Source of the DNA: Clostridia bacterium
GTDB taxonomy: Bacteria; Bacillota; Clostridia; Oscillospirales; Acutalibacteraceae
NCBI GenBank assembly: GCA_900772705.1
Contig: CAAGRQ010000027.1
Span: 1-19,446 of the forward strand
Length of the DNA: 19,446 nt
Direction of reading: 5' to 3'
Shown: piece after piece, positions 12,982-19,446 of the stretch
Layout: each line of letters begins with the position of its first letter
How positions within the stretch are numbered: position 1 is the first letter of the stretch
The notes under the pieces: model-generated
Told to the model about the DNA's origin: nothing
Database searches by the model: none
The model's input: only the letters and a program-made list of their open reading frames with translations
Translations under genes and position numbers: made by a program

Positions 12982-13559
12982 AAGCGCATACCCATCCCTT
13001 CGTCCTCATCCTCGGATTCCTCGCTGCCCGTTATATTGACATATTCTCCGATAATACAGAGGGCTTCGTCATAGCTGCTGCACTCATGAATGCGGCCGGT
13101 CATTTCCGTTGCCTGTTCCGCAAGTCCGTTATGGCGGAGTGTACGGGCAGCAAGCCCCATAAGGTTATAGATATTTCCGTCCTCACCGATGAGCTTGCAG
13201 TTGGGCTTTTTCTGTTCGGGCGCGGCTTCGTCAACAAACCCGCCGAGCTTGTTCGGCACATAGTCCGACAGCCATGTACCGCCGAACTGCTCATGGGAAC
13301 GCAACCGCCACATAGCGAGCTTGCCCATGTCGATCTCCACACCGTCCTCAAAGGGAAAGAGAATATTGGTGAGTTCGCCGTTTTGGAATACCGAGATATT
13401 CTCAAATTTGCTGCCGTTTTTCAGAATACCCTCATCGGTGAGCATACCGTTGATGCCGTCGAGCCACTCCTGCGGATCACCGCCGCAGCCCTGCAAAACA
13501 AGTCCTTCCTTGCCGTTCATTCGGCGAAGGTCATCGGTGGTTACGGTGCTGATGCTCAT
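12978..13559 (-). CDS. Conserved-looking hypothetical protein
   Basis: 193 aa starting MSISTVTTDDLRRMNGKEGL. The start has GGGAGG eight bases upstream, encoded by the end of the previous gene. Main stretches are LVLQGCGGDPQEWLDGINGM, FENISVFQNGELTNILFPFE, IDMGKLAMWRLRSHEQFGGT and WLSDYVPNKLGGF, then a second part LIGEDGNIYNLMGLAARTLR and a helical end (EALCIIGEYVNITGSEE). It is soluble, and I have the impression that similar proteins recur in clostridial conjugative elements, but no function is known to me. It ends SEESEDEDEGMGMRL. The codons of the acidic tail match those of the tandem-RHH gene at 23 of 24 bases. Confidence 0.75.
   Translation of the reverse strand: MSISTVTTDDLRRMNGKEGLVLQGCGGDPQEWLDGINGMLTDEGILKNGSKFENISVFQNGELTNILFPFEDGVEIDMGKLAMWRLRSHEQFGGTWLSDYVPNKLGGFVDEAAPEQKKPNCKLIGEDGNIYNLMGLAARTLRHNGLAEQATEMTGRIHECSSYDEALCIIGEYVNITGSEESEDEDEGMGMRL
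12999..13022 (-). repeat. 24-base tail repeat, copy in the 193-aa gene
   Basis: Codes EESEDEDE close to the C-terminus. It differs at one base out of 24 from 16477-16500 in the tandem-RHH gene, where the frame is the same. Confidence 0.75.
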
Positions 13560-13560
13560 A

Positions 13561-15123
13561 TTACATACCTCCCATCTGTAAGGTTTTGTCCTGGGCTTCT
13601 TCCTCGGCGAATTCGGACGGCGTCATTTCATCGCCCGAAAAGTTTGGCTCGGTGTTCTCATCCAGCGGAATATATCCGCTTTCGCCAAAGTCGAGAACAT
13701 CCCGCATCAGAACAGTGCCGCCGTGGTTGACTCCGACCTTTGGCTCAATGGAGCAGAAGCGGCCGCCGTCATCGCTGTGGCGTAAATCATAGGCGTACAA
13801 GCCTTCGGGGATCTGTTCGGGCATGAGCCGTCCGTTGCTGAACAGCGCTCTGCGGTCAAGCACCTCGATGACATCTAACTTTTCCTCGGTCATCGCCTGT
13901 TCCTCGATTTTTTTGACCTCCGGCTCGTCATACGGCACGGGCTTGAATAGATGTCCGTTTCGGGCGGAAATAACGCCGTAATCCGTAACGGCTGCACCGA
14001 TGCGGCCGAGCAATTTATCCGCTTCATTTCTCGGAAGCAGGTTTTCAAGCCACCTGCTGTCGAACTCCGTGCTTGTGTTTTCAAGAATATACTTCTTGAA
14101 GAAGGCATCCGCAGTGTCGGGTTCGGCGGTAAATTCATAACGCCACAGATTTTGTGCCGCATTCAGCGCGTCCTGAATGCTTGCCGTGTTTTCGGCATCC
14201 AAAATAGCTTTGAACTTGACCTGTTCGGCTTCGCTCATGATGCTGATTTCCGCAGCAAGCTTATTGAGTGCTTGGACATCGCTCATGCTGCCGAACATCT
14301 CCGGGGTGATCTGCGGAATTACCGATTCAAAATCGTAATATACGCAATCGCCGATGTCTGCCTCATTAAATGCCGCGGCATAATTTGCGAGTATGTCGCT
14401 TGCCATCGGAAGGTCAAGCCAAATAGCCCTATCTACAGGATCGCCCTTGATATGCTCCGGCGTACCCGATACAAGCAGACGAATGGCAAAGTCGGAGGAT
14501 TCGGATTCCTCGTCCGGCAAGGTCACGCCGTCATATATCTCCGGTCGGTCATAATGGACGGTGGGGATATACAGCCTGCCCTCAAACACGCCGTTATCGT
14601 TTTTCTGCTGCACTCTGCCGATCTGTTCTGCATTCAAAAACGGAACGGCACTTTCGGGGATACCTTCGAGGTCGGAAAGCAGTTCATTTTCGAAGGCAAA
14701 CCGACCGAGCTCGGAAAGATTGCTTACATTATGAGCGACGGGAACGGTGTCCAAGCCGTAGGTGCAGTTGATGAGGTCTTTGATGCTGACGGGGTTTTCG
14801 TCTGCGTCGTTGAATATCTGCTCGGTCACGGCATAAAACACGGGCAGTTCCTCGTCGGGAAGAGAGGAAAGTCGCTTGGCAAGGAAGTTCAGTTCATCCA
14901 AACTGAAAGTATCCAAGCGGATGTCCTGCAGCTCCGGCAGGATATCGCATTCGGGGATGCTGACTTCAACCGTGTTTTCTCTGCCGACGGCACGGGTTTT
15001 CTGCATAGCGTCCTTGAGTTCATAGTCCGCCGCAGGCAGCAGTAATTCGGCATAATAATATCCGCCGTTAAGTGCTTTTTCGGCGGACAATTCAAGCCTC
15101 ATGATTTTTCTGTTATATATCAT
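13561..15123 (-). CDS. Multidomain protein: two ArdA-like antirestriction modules plus LPD28-like domain
   Basis: 520 aa, with GAAAGGAT before the ATG. Two similar modules are visible. Module 1, about 25-180: AELLLPAADYELKDAM, SLDELNFLAKRLSSLPDEEL, SIKDLINCTYGLD, NLSELGRFAFENEL, IGRVQQKNDNGVFEGRLYI. Module 2, about 234-393: IWLDLPMASDILANYA, VYYDFESVIPQI, DVQALNKLAAEISIMSEAE, SIQDALNAAQNLWRYEF, LGRIGAAVTDYGVISARNG. These follow the ArdA layout; ArdA proteins are acidic DNA mimics that block type I restriction enzymes. Residues 424-500 (ALFSNGRLMPEQIPEGLYAY, VNHGGTVLMRDVLDFGESGY) resemble LPD28, a domain of large polyvalent proteins. It ends TLQMGGM. It follows the m5C methyltransferase by six bases. 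Antirestriction is inferred from family resemblance and context. Confidence 0.75.
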   Translation of the reverse strand: MIYNRKIMRLELSAEKALNGGYYYAELLLPAADYELKDAMQKTRAVGRENTVEVSIPECDILPELQDIRLDTFSLDELNFLAKRLSSLPDEELPVFYAVTEQIFNDADENPVSIKDLINCTYGLDTVPVAHNVSNLSELGRFAFENELLSDLEGIPESAVPFLNAEQIGRVQQKNDNGVFEGRLYIPTVHYDRPEIYDGVTLPDEESESSDFAIRLLVSGTPEHIKGDPVDRAIWLDLPMASDILANYAAAFNEADIGDCVYYDFESVIPQITPEMFGSMSDVQALNKLAAEISIMSEAEQVKFKAILDAENTASIQDALNAAQNLWRYEFTAEPDTADAFFKKYILENTSTEFDSRWLENLLPRNEADKLLGRIGAAVTDYGVISARNGHLFKPVPYDEPEVKKIEEQAMTEEKLDVIEVLDRRALFSNGRLMPEQIPEGLYAYDLRHSDDGGRFCSIEPKVGVNHGGTVLMRDVLDFGESGYIPLDENTEPNFSGDEMTPSEFAEEEAQDKTLQMGGM

Positions 15124-15129
15124 TCTCGT

Positions 15130-16401
15130 TTATCCTTTCTGAATTTGCTCTTGGTAGATTCGCTTAATAACAGCACCGACAGCAGAAACGACAGGCACGC
15201 TCACGGCGTTGCCTGCCATTTTGTAGAGCCGTCCGTCTTTCAGCCCCGTGGCGGCTGCCTTATCGAATTGCTCGTCCGTGAAGCCCTGTAAGCGCCAACA
15301 TTCTCTCGGCGTGAGCTTTCGCACTCTGCCGTAGCGGAGGATACCGTGCCGGTCCTGCACCGTTAGGGTGAACATCGGCTCGTTAGGCTCTTTGATCCAC
15401 CTTCCTTGCTGACGGATGGTTTTCTTGTCGGGCGTCACAACGGCTCTCGGCTCGTCCTCAATAAACACGGCGGAGTGTTCGCCTTTATGCTTGCTGATTC
15501 CGCTGTCCTGTCGGGCAGTAATGCACCGAGCCGTTTCGGTGAGCTGCGGATCGGCGTTCATATCTATAAAAAAATAGCCCTGCGTATTGCCGGGCGTTAC
15601 GGTATGGGCGATCTTTTCTCCGACTCGGCCTCGCCGTGTATTCATTGTCGGGTAGGCAAGGTCGATGCTGTCGCCGGGATGTGCAAGCTGAAAGCCGGAT
15701 TTTGTATCTACCTTGATAGGCAATGCTACATCGTAGAGTCCGGTTTTTCCTCCGAAGCCTCCTGCATTGCTTGTGAGAGTAATGCCGACTCCCTCGTCCG
15801 AGTAGACCCGATTGCCCTCTGTGCCTCCAAGGAGTTGGATAAGAGACGCTGCATTTGCGTTTGTGAAAGAAAGTATTTCTCCGCAACATCGCTCTCTAAG
15901 ATATCCGACAATATACACACGCTTTCGGGATTGGGGGACACCGAAATCCTTGCTGTTAAGGATTTGCCATGCGACATCGTACCCCAACTCATCCAGCGCA
16001 CCGAGGATTGTCGCAAAAGTCCGGCCTTGGTCATGCGACAACAATCCGGGAACATTTTCAAGCAGCAGAAAAGGTGGTCTTTTAACGGCGGCAATTCGGG
16101 CGATCTCAAAAAAGAGAGTGCCTCTTGTGTCATCTTGGAATCCTCTGCGGAGCCCTGCGATACTGAAGGACTGACAGGGAAAGCCTCCGCAAATAAGGTC
16201 GATATCCGGCAGGGTGTATGGGTCAATGGTTCTTGCGTCTGCAAAATATATTTCTCCTTTCGTGGGGTACATGGCGTCATACGCCTGCTTTGCGTATTTG
16301 TCTATCTCGCAGTAGCCGACGCACTCAAAACCGCCGAGCCGTTCAAGCCCCGAACGAAAGCCACCGATACCTGCGAACATATCCAAAAATCTGATCGGCA
16401 T
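15130..16401 (-). CDS. DNA (cytosine-5) methyltransferase
   Basis: 423 aa with the ordered m5C motifs: FLDMFAGIGGFRSGLERLGG (motif I, residues 5-24), CGGFPCQSFSIAG (catalytic Cys76 in PCQ), FLLLENVPGLLSHD (ENV at 115-117), QSRKRVYIVG (157-166), a variable target-recognition region, and KMAGNAVSVPVVSAVG (motif X). All key residues are present, so it should be active. It transfers a methyl group from AdoMet to cytosine; the target sequence is not predictable by eye. No cognate restriction enzyme is adjacent. Placed between the RHH proteins and an ArdA-like gene, it fits a protective role for transferred DNA. The ATG has only a weak ribosome site, and 48 nt separate it from the preceding gene. 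Confidence 0.95.
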   Translation of the reverse strand: MPIRFLDMFAGIGGFRSGLERLGGFECVGYCEIDKYAKQAYDAMYPTKGEIYFADARTIDPYTLPDIDLICGGFPCQSFSIAGLRRGFQDDTRGTLFFEIARIAAVKRPPFLLLENVPGLLSHDQGRTFATILGALDELGYDVAWQILNSKDFGVPQSRKRVYIVGYLRERCCGEILSFTNANAASLIQLLGGTEGNRVYSDEGVGITLTSNAGGFGGKTGLYDVALPIKVDTKSGFQLAHPGDSIDLAYPTMNTRRGRVGEKIAHTVTPGNTQGYFFIDMNADPQLTETARCITARQDSGISKHKGEHSAVFIEDEPRAVVTPDKKTIRQQGRWIKEPNEPMFTLTVQDRHGILRYGRVRKLTPRECWRLQGFTDEQFDKAAATGLKDGRLYKMAGNAVSVPVVSAVGAVIKRIYQEQIQKG

Positions 16402-16449
16402 AAGTCATCCGACCGATACCGTTGTTTTTTTCGTTCCGCCTCGCTTTCC

Positions 16450-16923
16450 TTACATTGTCATACCGAAGCCCTCGGATTCGTCCTCATCCTCGGTTTCCTC
16501 ATCGGCGCTGTTGTCGCCCTCACATTCGCCCGCAAAGCGGTTTTCTGCGGCTTCCTCGTCCGTTTCCTCGCAGGTATCCTCTGTGGGGCTTTCGGTGTCA
16601 ATTTGGCGCTCACGCTCGGCCTGCTCTCGGTCGAGCTCGGTTTCAATAAGTCCGAGAACGAATTCCTTCTGACTCATATTGTTGCGGTGCAGGTAGTCCT
16701 TGATTCTCTGAAACAGTTCCTCCGGCACCTGAAATGCCATCGTTCTCATATTGCCCATGTTATTTCCTTCTTTCTGTTGTATTTTTGGGTGGAGCTCATC
16801 GTCCACCGCAAGGGTGATAAACTCAGCCATTGTCATTCCTTCATGCCGTTCGAGATATTCTCTGATTTCGGCATGGAGGTCGGCATCGATTTTTACGGTG
16901 ATGCCTTTCTTTTCATCCGCCAT
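16450..16923 (-). CDS. Tandem ribbon-helix-helix DNA-binding protein with acidic tail
   Basis: 157 aa. RHH unit 1 is residues 7-45 (GITVKIDADLHAEIREYLER, MTMAEFITLAVDDEL). RHH unit 2 is residues 59-97 (MRTMAFQVPEELFQRIKDYL, NMSQKEFVLGLIETEL). Residues 98-157 are very acidic and end EDEDESEGFGMTM. RHH proteins bind operators as dimers, and a tandem chain could form its own DNA-binding unit. AAAGGA precedes the ATG. A second ribosome site (GAAGGA, 16765-16770) lies six bases before the internal ATG 16758 (Met56), so a shorter product with only unit 2 may also be made, or two ancestral genes have fused. It overlaps the small RHH gene by 11 nt. It may regulate the cluster. Confidence 0.8.
   Translation of the reverse strand: MADEKKGITVKIDADLHAEIREYLERHEGMTMAEFITLAVDDELHPKIQQKEGNNMGNMRTMAFQVPEELFQRIKDYLHRNNMSQKEFVLGLIETELDREQAERERQIDTESPTEDTCEETDEEAAENRFAGECEGDNSADEETEDEDESEGFGMTM
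16477..16500 (-). repeat. 24-base tail repeat, copy in the tandem-RHH gene
   Basis: Codes EETEDEDE before SEGFGMTM. It matches 12999-13022 at 23 of 24 bases, in the same frame, although the proteins are otherwise unrelated. Confidence 0.75.
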
Positions 16924-17053
16924 TGCGCTCGTTCCTTTCTATATATTTTTTGATAATTTCCGCAAGCAGTTCCTCTGCCGACACTTCACGCTCGGCGGCT
17001 TCCCGAAGCAGCATATCTGCCTGCGGCTGCGGTATAAGAATATCGTGTTCCAA
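16913..17053 (-). CDS. 46-aa putative ribbon-helix-helix protein, TTG start
   Basis: The TTG at 17053 has GGAGG seven bases upstream, and no ATG is available at the right distance. The peptide begins (L/M)EHDILIPQPQADMLLREA and continues EREVSAEELLAEIIKKYIER. A short strand followed by two helices with a turn between them is the layout of small RHH proteins or antitoxins. It starts 11 nt after the stop of the DUF4314 gene and overlaps the start of the tandem-RHH gene by 11 nt (GGCGGATGA), which argues for translational coupling. Function as a DNA-binding partner is inferred. Confidence 0.65.
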   Translation of the reverse strand: MEHDILIPQPQADMLLREAAEREVSAEELLAEIIKKYIERNERNGG

Positions 17054-17064
17054 TAGGCAACCTC

Positions 17065-17367
17065 CTACATTCCCATAACGGGGCCGTTGTCCTCGTCCAT
17101 GTCCTCACTGTCGGCCTGTTCCTCGGCAAGCTCCTCATCGGTGAGCTTGCGGAAGGAGTCCTCTCCGGGGATGATGCCGAGCTGCCTGCCGTTATCGAAT
17201 CTACAGTGAATGGTGGACATATCATCCACAAACATTACAGTTCCGCGCATATCGTCCTCAACAGGTCGGGGATCGTCACCCATGTGCAAAAGCAGAATAC
17301 GCGTCCCTTTGGGGTAGAGCTCTTTATATCGCTGTGCCTGTCTGTACAGGCGGTCATATTCGTTCAT
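17065..17367 (-). CDS. DUF4314 domain protein
   Basis: 100 aa. The core is YPKGTRILLLHMGDDPRPVE, DDMRGTVMFVDDMSTIHCRF, DNGRQLGIIPGEDSFRKL: a small beta-barrel-like sequence that matches DUF4314, a common companion in clostridial conjugative elements with no assigned reaction. An N-terminal helix (MNEYDRLYRQAQRYKELYP) precedes it. The acidic tail EEQADSEDMDEDNGPVMGM follows the domain. GGAGG lies eight bases before the ATG. It starts 22 nt after the preceding gene. Confidence 0.85.
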   Translation of the reverse strand: MNEYDRLYRQAQRYKELYPKGTRILLLHMGDDPRPVEDDMRGTVMFVDDMSTIHCRFDNGRQLGIIPGEDSFRKLTDEELAEEQADSEDMDEDNGPVMGM

Positions 17368-17389
17368 TTCATTTACCTCCGTGTTTTCG

Positions 17390-17728
17390 TTATAATTTCA
17401 TTTCGTAATATTCGTCCGGCGGCCGTAAAAAGGAGAAGTCGACATCCTCGATATTGTCGCAATGCCCTGACAGGAAGTTTTCATCCCGTTCCATGCGCAT
17501 CATCAGATAGGCGACTTCTTCGGGCGTCGCCGTTACGGTTTTCTCACCGCCATACAAATAGGCTTCGCCGTGTACGCTGACCTCTGTTTCCGCATCGACA
17601 TTTTCCATAAAGTCATCAAAGGCTGTCCAGTCGACGAGGTCGTCGTACTCTCTCGGTATTCCTCCGACCGTGAATTCCGCTTCGTCATAGCCTGCGGTTA
17701 CGGTAACCGCAGAAAACAGCAAGGCCAT
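17390..17728 (-). CDS. Hypothetical acidic protein
   Basis: 112 aa starting MALLFSAVTVTAGYDEAEFT. The ATG is four bases after the preceding stop and uses the GGGAGGG in that gene's last codons as its ribosome site. The hydrophobic start is short and not a convincing signal peptide. It continues as an acidic beta/alpha sequence (DLVDWTAFDDFMENVDAETE, VSVHGEAYLYGGEKTVTATP, EEVAYLMMRMERDENFLSGH) and ends RPPDEYYEMKL. The family is not recognised. Small size, acidity and neighbours would fit a DNA-mimic-like accessory protein, but that is speculation. Confidence 0.7.
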   Translation of the reverse strand: MALLFSAVTVTAGYDEAEFTVGGIPREYDDLVDWTAFDDFMENVDAETEVSVHGEAYLYGGEKTVTATPEEVAYLMMRMERDENFLSGHCDNIEDVDFSFLRPPDEYYEMKL

Positions 17729-17731
17729 ATA

Positions 17732-18580
17732 TTACATCCCTCCCATCTGCATTTCGTTTTGCTGCCGGTATTCGTCAAACTCACTCTCGGTCATCATGGC
17801 GTAGTCATCGCCGCTGTTCCAGAAGGAGACGAACAGTTCGCCGTCCATGGTGTCAATGGGCTGCTGCTCAAAGCCTTCACCGAGGCCGTCTGAACACTGT
17901 CCGGTAAGCCAATCTCGAAGTGCTTCCGTTTCCTCTGCCGTGAGCGCTTCCTTGAGGCCGCAGTCGATTCGTCCGAACAGCCTGTCGCCGTGCAATTCCA
18001 CCGACCACACAGCCGAGGTCAGCTTTTCGCTTACGCCGTCATCCTTGTTATAGTAGGCTGCCATATCGTTTTCGTCATTGGCGGTGTAACGATTCAATGC
18101 GTCGCTGATTTCATCTGCGCTGTCGGCAAGGTAGGAATCGCCGACCGTGAACATATCTCCGTCGCCCTCGTCGATGTTGCCGACAAGCGGACAGAAGAAC
18201 GCAGCCTTTACGGGACCGGCATCCTGCGTCATCTGACGGACGGCGTTGATTACTTCGTCCATTGAGTCGTACTGGTCGTAGAGGATATTCTGTTCCAGTT
18301 CCTCTTTGATGTCCTCGCTTGCCGCCCCAATAACAAGCGTCAGCATATTGGCGTCGGCGATGGTGTTTTTCTCGTTCAGCGTGAGAAGCAGATGCTGACC
18401 GAAGTCACTCTCGCTGAACAGCTTTACGCCGATGTCCTCGTCCTCATTGTCGGTCAGCGGGATCTGTTTCGGCGGCTGCATAATGCCGATAGACTGTAGC
18501 TTTTCATAAATGTCGTAAATGCTGTGAGGCAGTTCGAGAACAAGGGTGTTCTCTTTATTGCGGATAATAGCGGTGATCAT
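17732..18580 (-). CDS. Acidic accessory protein with N-terminal ArdA-like segment
   Basis: 282 aa. The N-terminal 115 residues (TLVLELPHSIYDIYEKLQSI, DFGQHLLLTLNEKNTIAD, SMDEVINAVRQM) line up loosely with the modules of the 520-aa protein (LxLP...; LN.....; S..D.IN). The second half (KAAFFCPLVGNIDEGDGDMF, VELHGDRLFGRIDCGLKEAL, LTGQCSDGLGEGFEQQPIDT, GELFVSFWNSGDDYAM) looks like a separate conserved domain that I cannot name with confidence. It is strongly acidic with no membrane segment. It ends NEMQMGGM, and these codons form the next ribosome site. The start two bases after the preceding stop uses GGGAGG at nine bases. A function in antirestriction is possible, not shown. Confidence 0.65.
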   Translation of the reverse strand: MITAIIRNKENTLVLELPHSIYDIYEKLQSIGIMQPPKQIPLTDNEDEDIGVKLFSESDFGQHLLLTLNEKNTIADANMLTLVIGAASEDIKEELEQNILYDQYDSMDEVINAVRQMTQDAGPVKAAFFCPLVGNIDEGDGDMFTVGDSYLADSADEISDALNRYTANDENDMAAYYNKDDGVSEKLTSAVWSVELHGDRLFGRIDCGLKEALTAEETEALRDWLTGQCSDGLGEGFEQQPIDTMDGELFVSFWNSGDDYAMMTESEFDEYRQQNEMQMGGM

Positions 18581-18582
18581 AT

Positions 18583-19446
18583 TTACATTCCTCCCATCGT
18601 CATAGGCTCGTCCTGATATAAAATGTCAAGCAGGCTTGTGTCGGTGTCGTTGTAGATAAAGCCGCCGCAAACAAATTTGCCGTAAAATTTATCCGAGATA
18701 TATTCTCCGAATCCCTCATAGTCGAAATAATCTTCCATTTCAAGATCAAGAATATATCTGTCCTCGGTTTCGGTAAAAAATCTTCCCACCTCGGCATAGC
18801 TTGTTGCTCCCTCAATGAAGGTGAAGCACCCGATATTCCTTGCCAGCCTTGTAAGCTGCTCGGCGTCCTCGGCTTCGGCATATTCCGCCACCGACCACAG
18901 CTTTTTCAGATCCATATCCGCCGTATTAACGGCGCCGGTAAGCCGGTTCAGCTCGTATACGCCTTCCTCGGCGGCGATCTCACGGAATCGCCCGAACCAT
19001 TCGGGGCTGTCGGTATTTAAGTCCTCCAGCGTAATTTTCACCTCATCCGCTGTTGTGCCGAGCCTTGCAAACGCCTTGTCGATGGCTTCCTCCTCACAGG
19101 GAAAATACAGATATTCGGTTTTGCTGCCATACTCGGCCTTGGCAACGCAAAGCAGCCCCGGATCATACAAATACGCTGGGAAGGTCTGTCCGTCATATGA
19201 CCGTTGGAACGGCGTGTTTTCGTCCACGAACAGCATTCCGTGTTCGGTAAATATGCCATTGCCGGACTGTATCAGCTCCCGTCCGAGCTGCGCATATTTC
19301 GGGCCATCCTCATCGTGTGCCGGTATGCAGCCGTTGACCGTGAGCAGATACTCTCTGCCGATTTTGCCCATGTCACCGATATCCCGAATCAGCGGATAGC
19401 GATTGAGATTAAAGCTCAAATTGATGAGGTCGGGCAGAGTGTCGAA
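18583..19446 (-). CDS. ArdA-like antirestriction protein (start beyond right edge)
   Basis: 288 codons are visible and the frame is open to the right edge. An in-frame TTG at 19419 has no ribosome site and falls inside a conserved stretch, so the true start is probably outside. A first unit ends with DLINLSFNLNRYPLIRDIGD, KIGREYL, then LGRELIQSGNGIFTEHGMLF. A second unit runs EYLYFPCEEEAIDKAFARLG, QLTRLARNIGCFTFIEGATS, YAEVGRFF, and LEMEDYFDYEGFGEYISD followed by GKFVCGGFIYND. The last part, with YFDYE.(F/Y)G, is typical of the ArdA C-terminus. ArdA proteins mimic B-form DNA and inhibit type I restriction enzymes in the recipient. It ends YQDEPMTMGGM, with the ribosome site of the next gene in the final codons. 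Confidence 0.8.
   Translation of the reverse strand, partial: FDTLPDLINLSFNLNRYPLIRDIGDMGKIGREYLLTVNGCIPAHDEDGPKYAQLGRELIQSGNGIFTEHGMLFVDENTPFQRSYDGQTFPAYLYDPGLLCVAKAEYGSKTEYLYFPCEEEAIDKAFARLGTTADEVKITLEDLNTDSPEWFGRFREIAAEEGVYELNRLTGAVNTADMDLKKLWSVAEYAEAEDAEQLTRLARNIGCFTFIEGATSYAEVGRFFTETEDRYILDLEMEDYFDYEGFGEYISDKFYGKFVCGGFIYNDTDTSLLDILYQDEPMTMGGM

Noticed and set aside
13951..15045. 364-codon plus-strand open frame opposite the ArdA/LPD28-like gene
   Set aside because: Shadow of a well-supported minus-strand gene; no domain signs and wrong orientation for this cluster.
11418..16401. Complete restriction-modification system
   Set aside because: Only methyltransferases are seen; no endonuclease or specificity subunit is present between or next to them within the window.
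16913..16923. Toxin-antitoxin pair made of the 46-aa and tandem-RHH genes
   Set aside because: Both proteins look like DNA-binding RHH proteins and no toxin-like protein is adjacent, so a toxin-antitoxin call is not supported.
15406..16953. 515-codon plus-strand open frame across the methyltransferase and RHH genes
   Set aside because: It spans two genes with intact motifs on the other strand, and its sequence shows no known family.

Overview
The window looks like the middle of an integrative and conjugative element (Tn1549/CTn type) from a gut Bacillota, probably class Clostridia. The signs are a VirB6/PrgI/VirB4-type transfer block, strong AGGAGG-type ribosome sites, moderate GC, and many small families (DUF4314, DUF3849, DUF3852, SpoVG, LPD28-like) typical of such elements. 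Family names come from recognition of motifs, not from a search. Every supported gene lies on the minus strand and is read from right to left. Coding density is very high, with many 1-32 nt overlaps, and no stretch over 300 bases lacks a gene.

Right block (about 12.5-19.4 kb, upstream in transcription): a tight run of accessory genes. A protein cut by the right edge, a 282-aa protein and a 520-aa protein appear to carry at least five copies of one ArdA-like (antirestriction) module. Among them lie a 112-aa unknown, a DUF4314 protein, a 46-aa TTG-started ribbon-helix-helix (RHH) candidate, a tandem-RHH protein with an acidic tail, and an m5C DNA methyltransferase. Two unknown proteins and a 48-aa membrane peptide follow, then a strong hairpin terminator (12434-12474).

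Middle block (about 9.7-12.4 kb): a D12-class adenine methyltransferase whose start region lies in an inverted repeat, two AbrB-like proteins (one with an eight-cysteine tail), a DUF3849 protein and a SpoVG-family protein, closed by a second hairpin (9705-9745). A CAP-domain lipoprotein follows as a one-gene unit, ending at a near-perfect terminator (8781-8817).

Left block (1-8.75 kb): a 1470-aa cell-wall-anchored protein (NlpC/P60-like head, SpaA/Cna_B stalk, two VaFE repeats, VPQTG sorting signal), a DUF4406-like protein, a DUF3852 pilin-like protein, a VirB6/TrbL-like channel protein, a 241-aa unknown, a PrgI/VirB3-like protein, a protein like the VirB4 N-terminal domain, a class B sortase, and the start of VirB4, which runs off the left edge.

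Together the left block should build the mating channel and a sortase-anchored adhesin. The right and middle blocks look like regulation plus evasion of the recipient's restriction systems. The most unusual signal is that at least nine otherwise unrelated proteins from the middle and right blocks end in an acidic stretch and/or a Met/Gly-rich tail, partly shared at DNA level.
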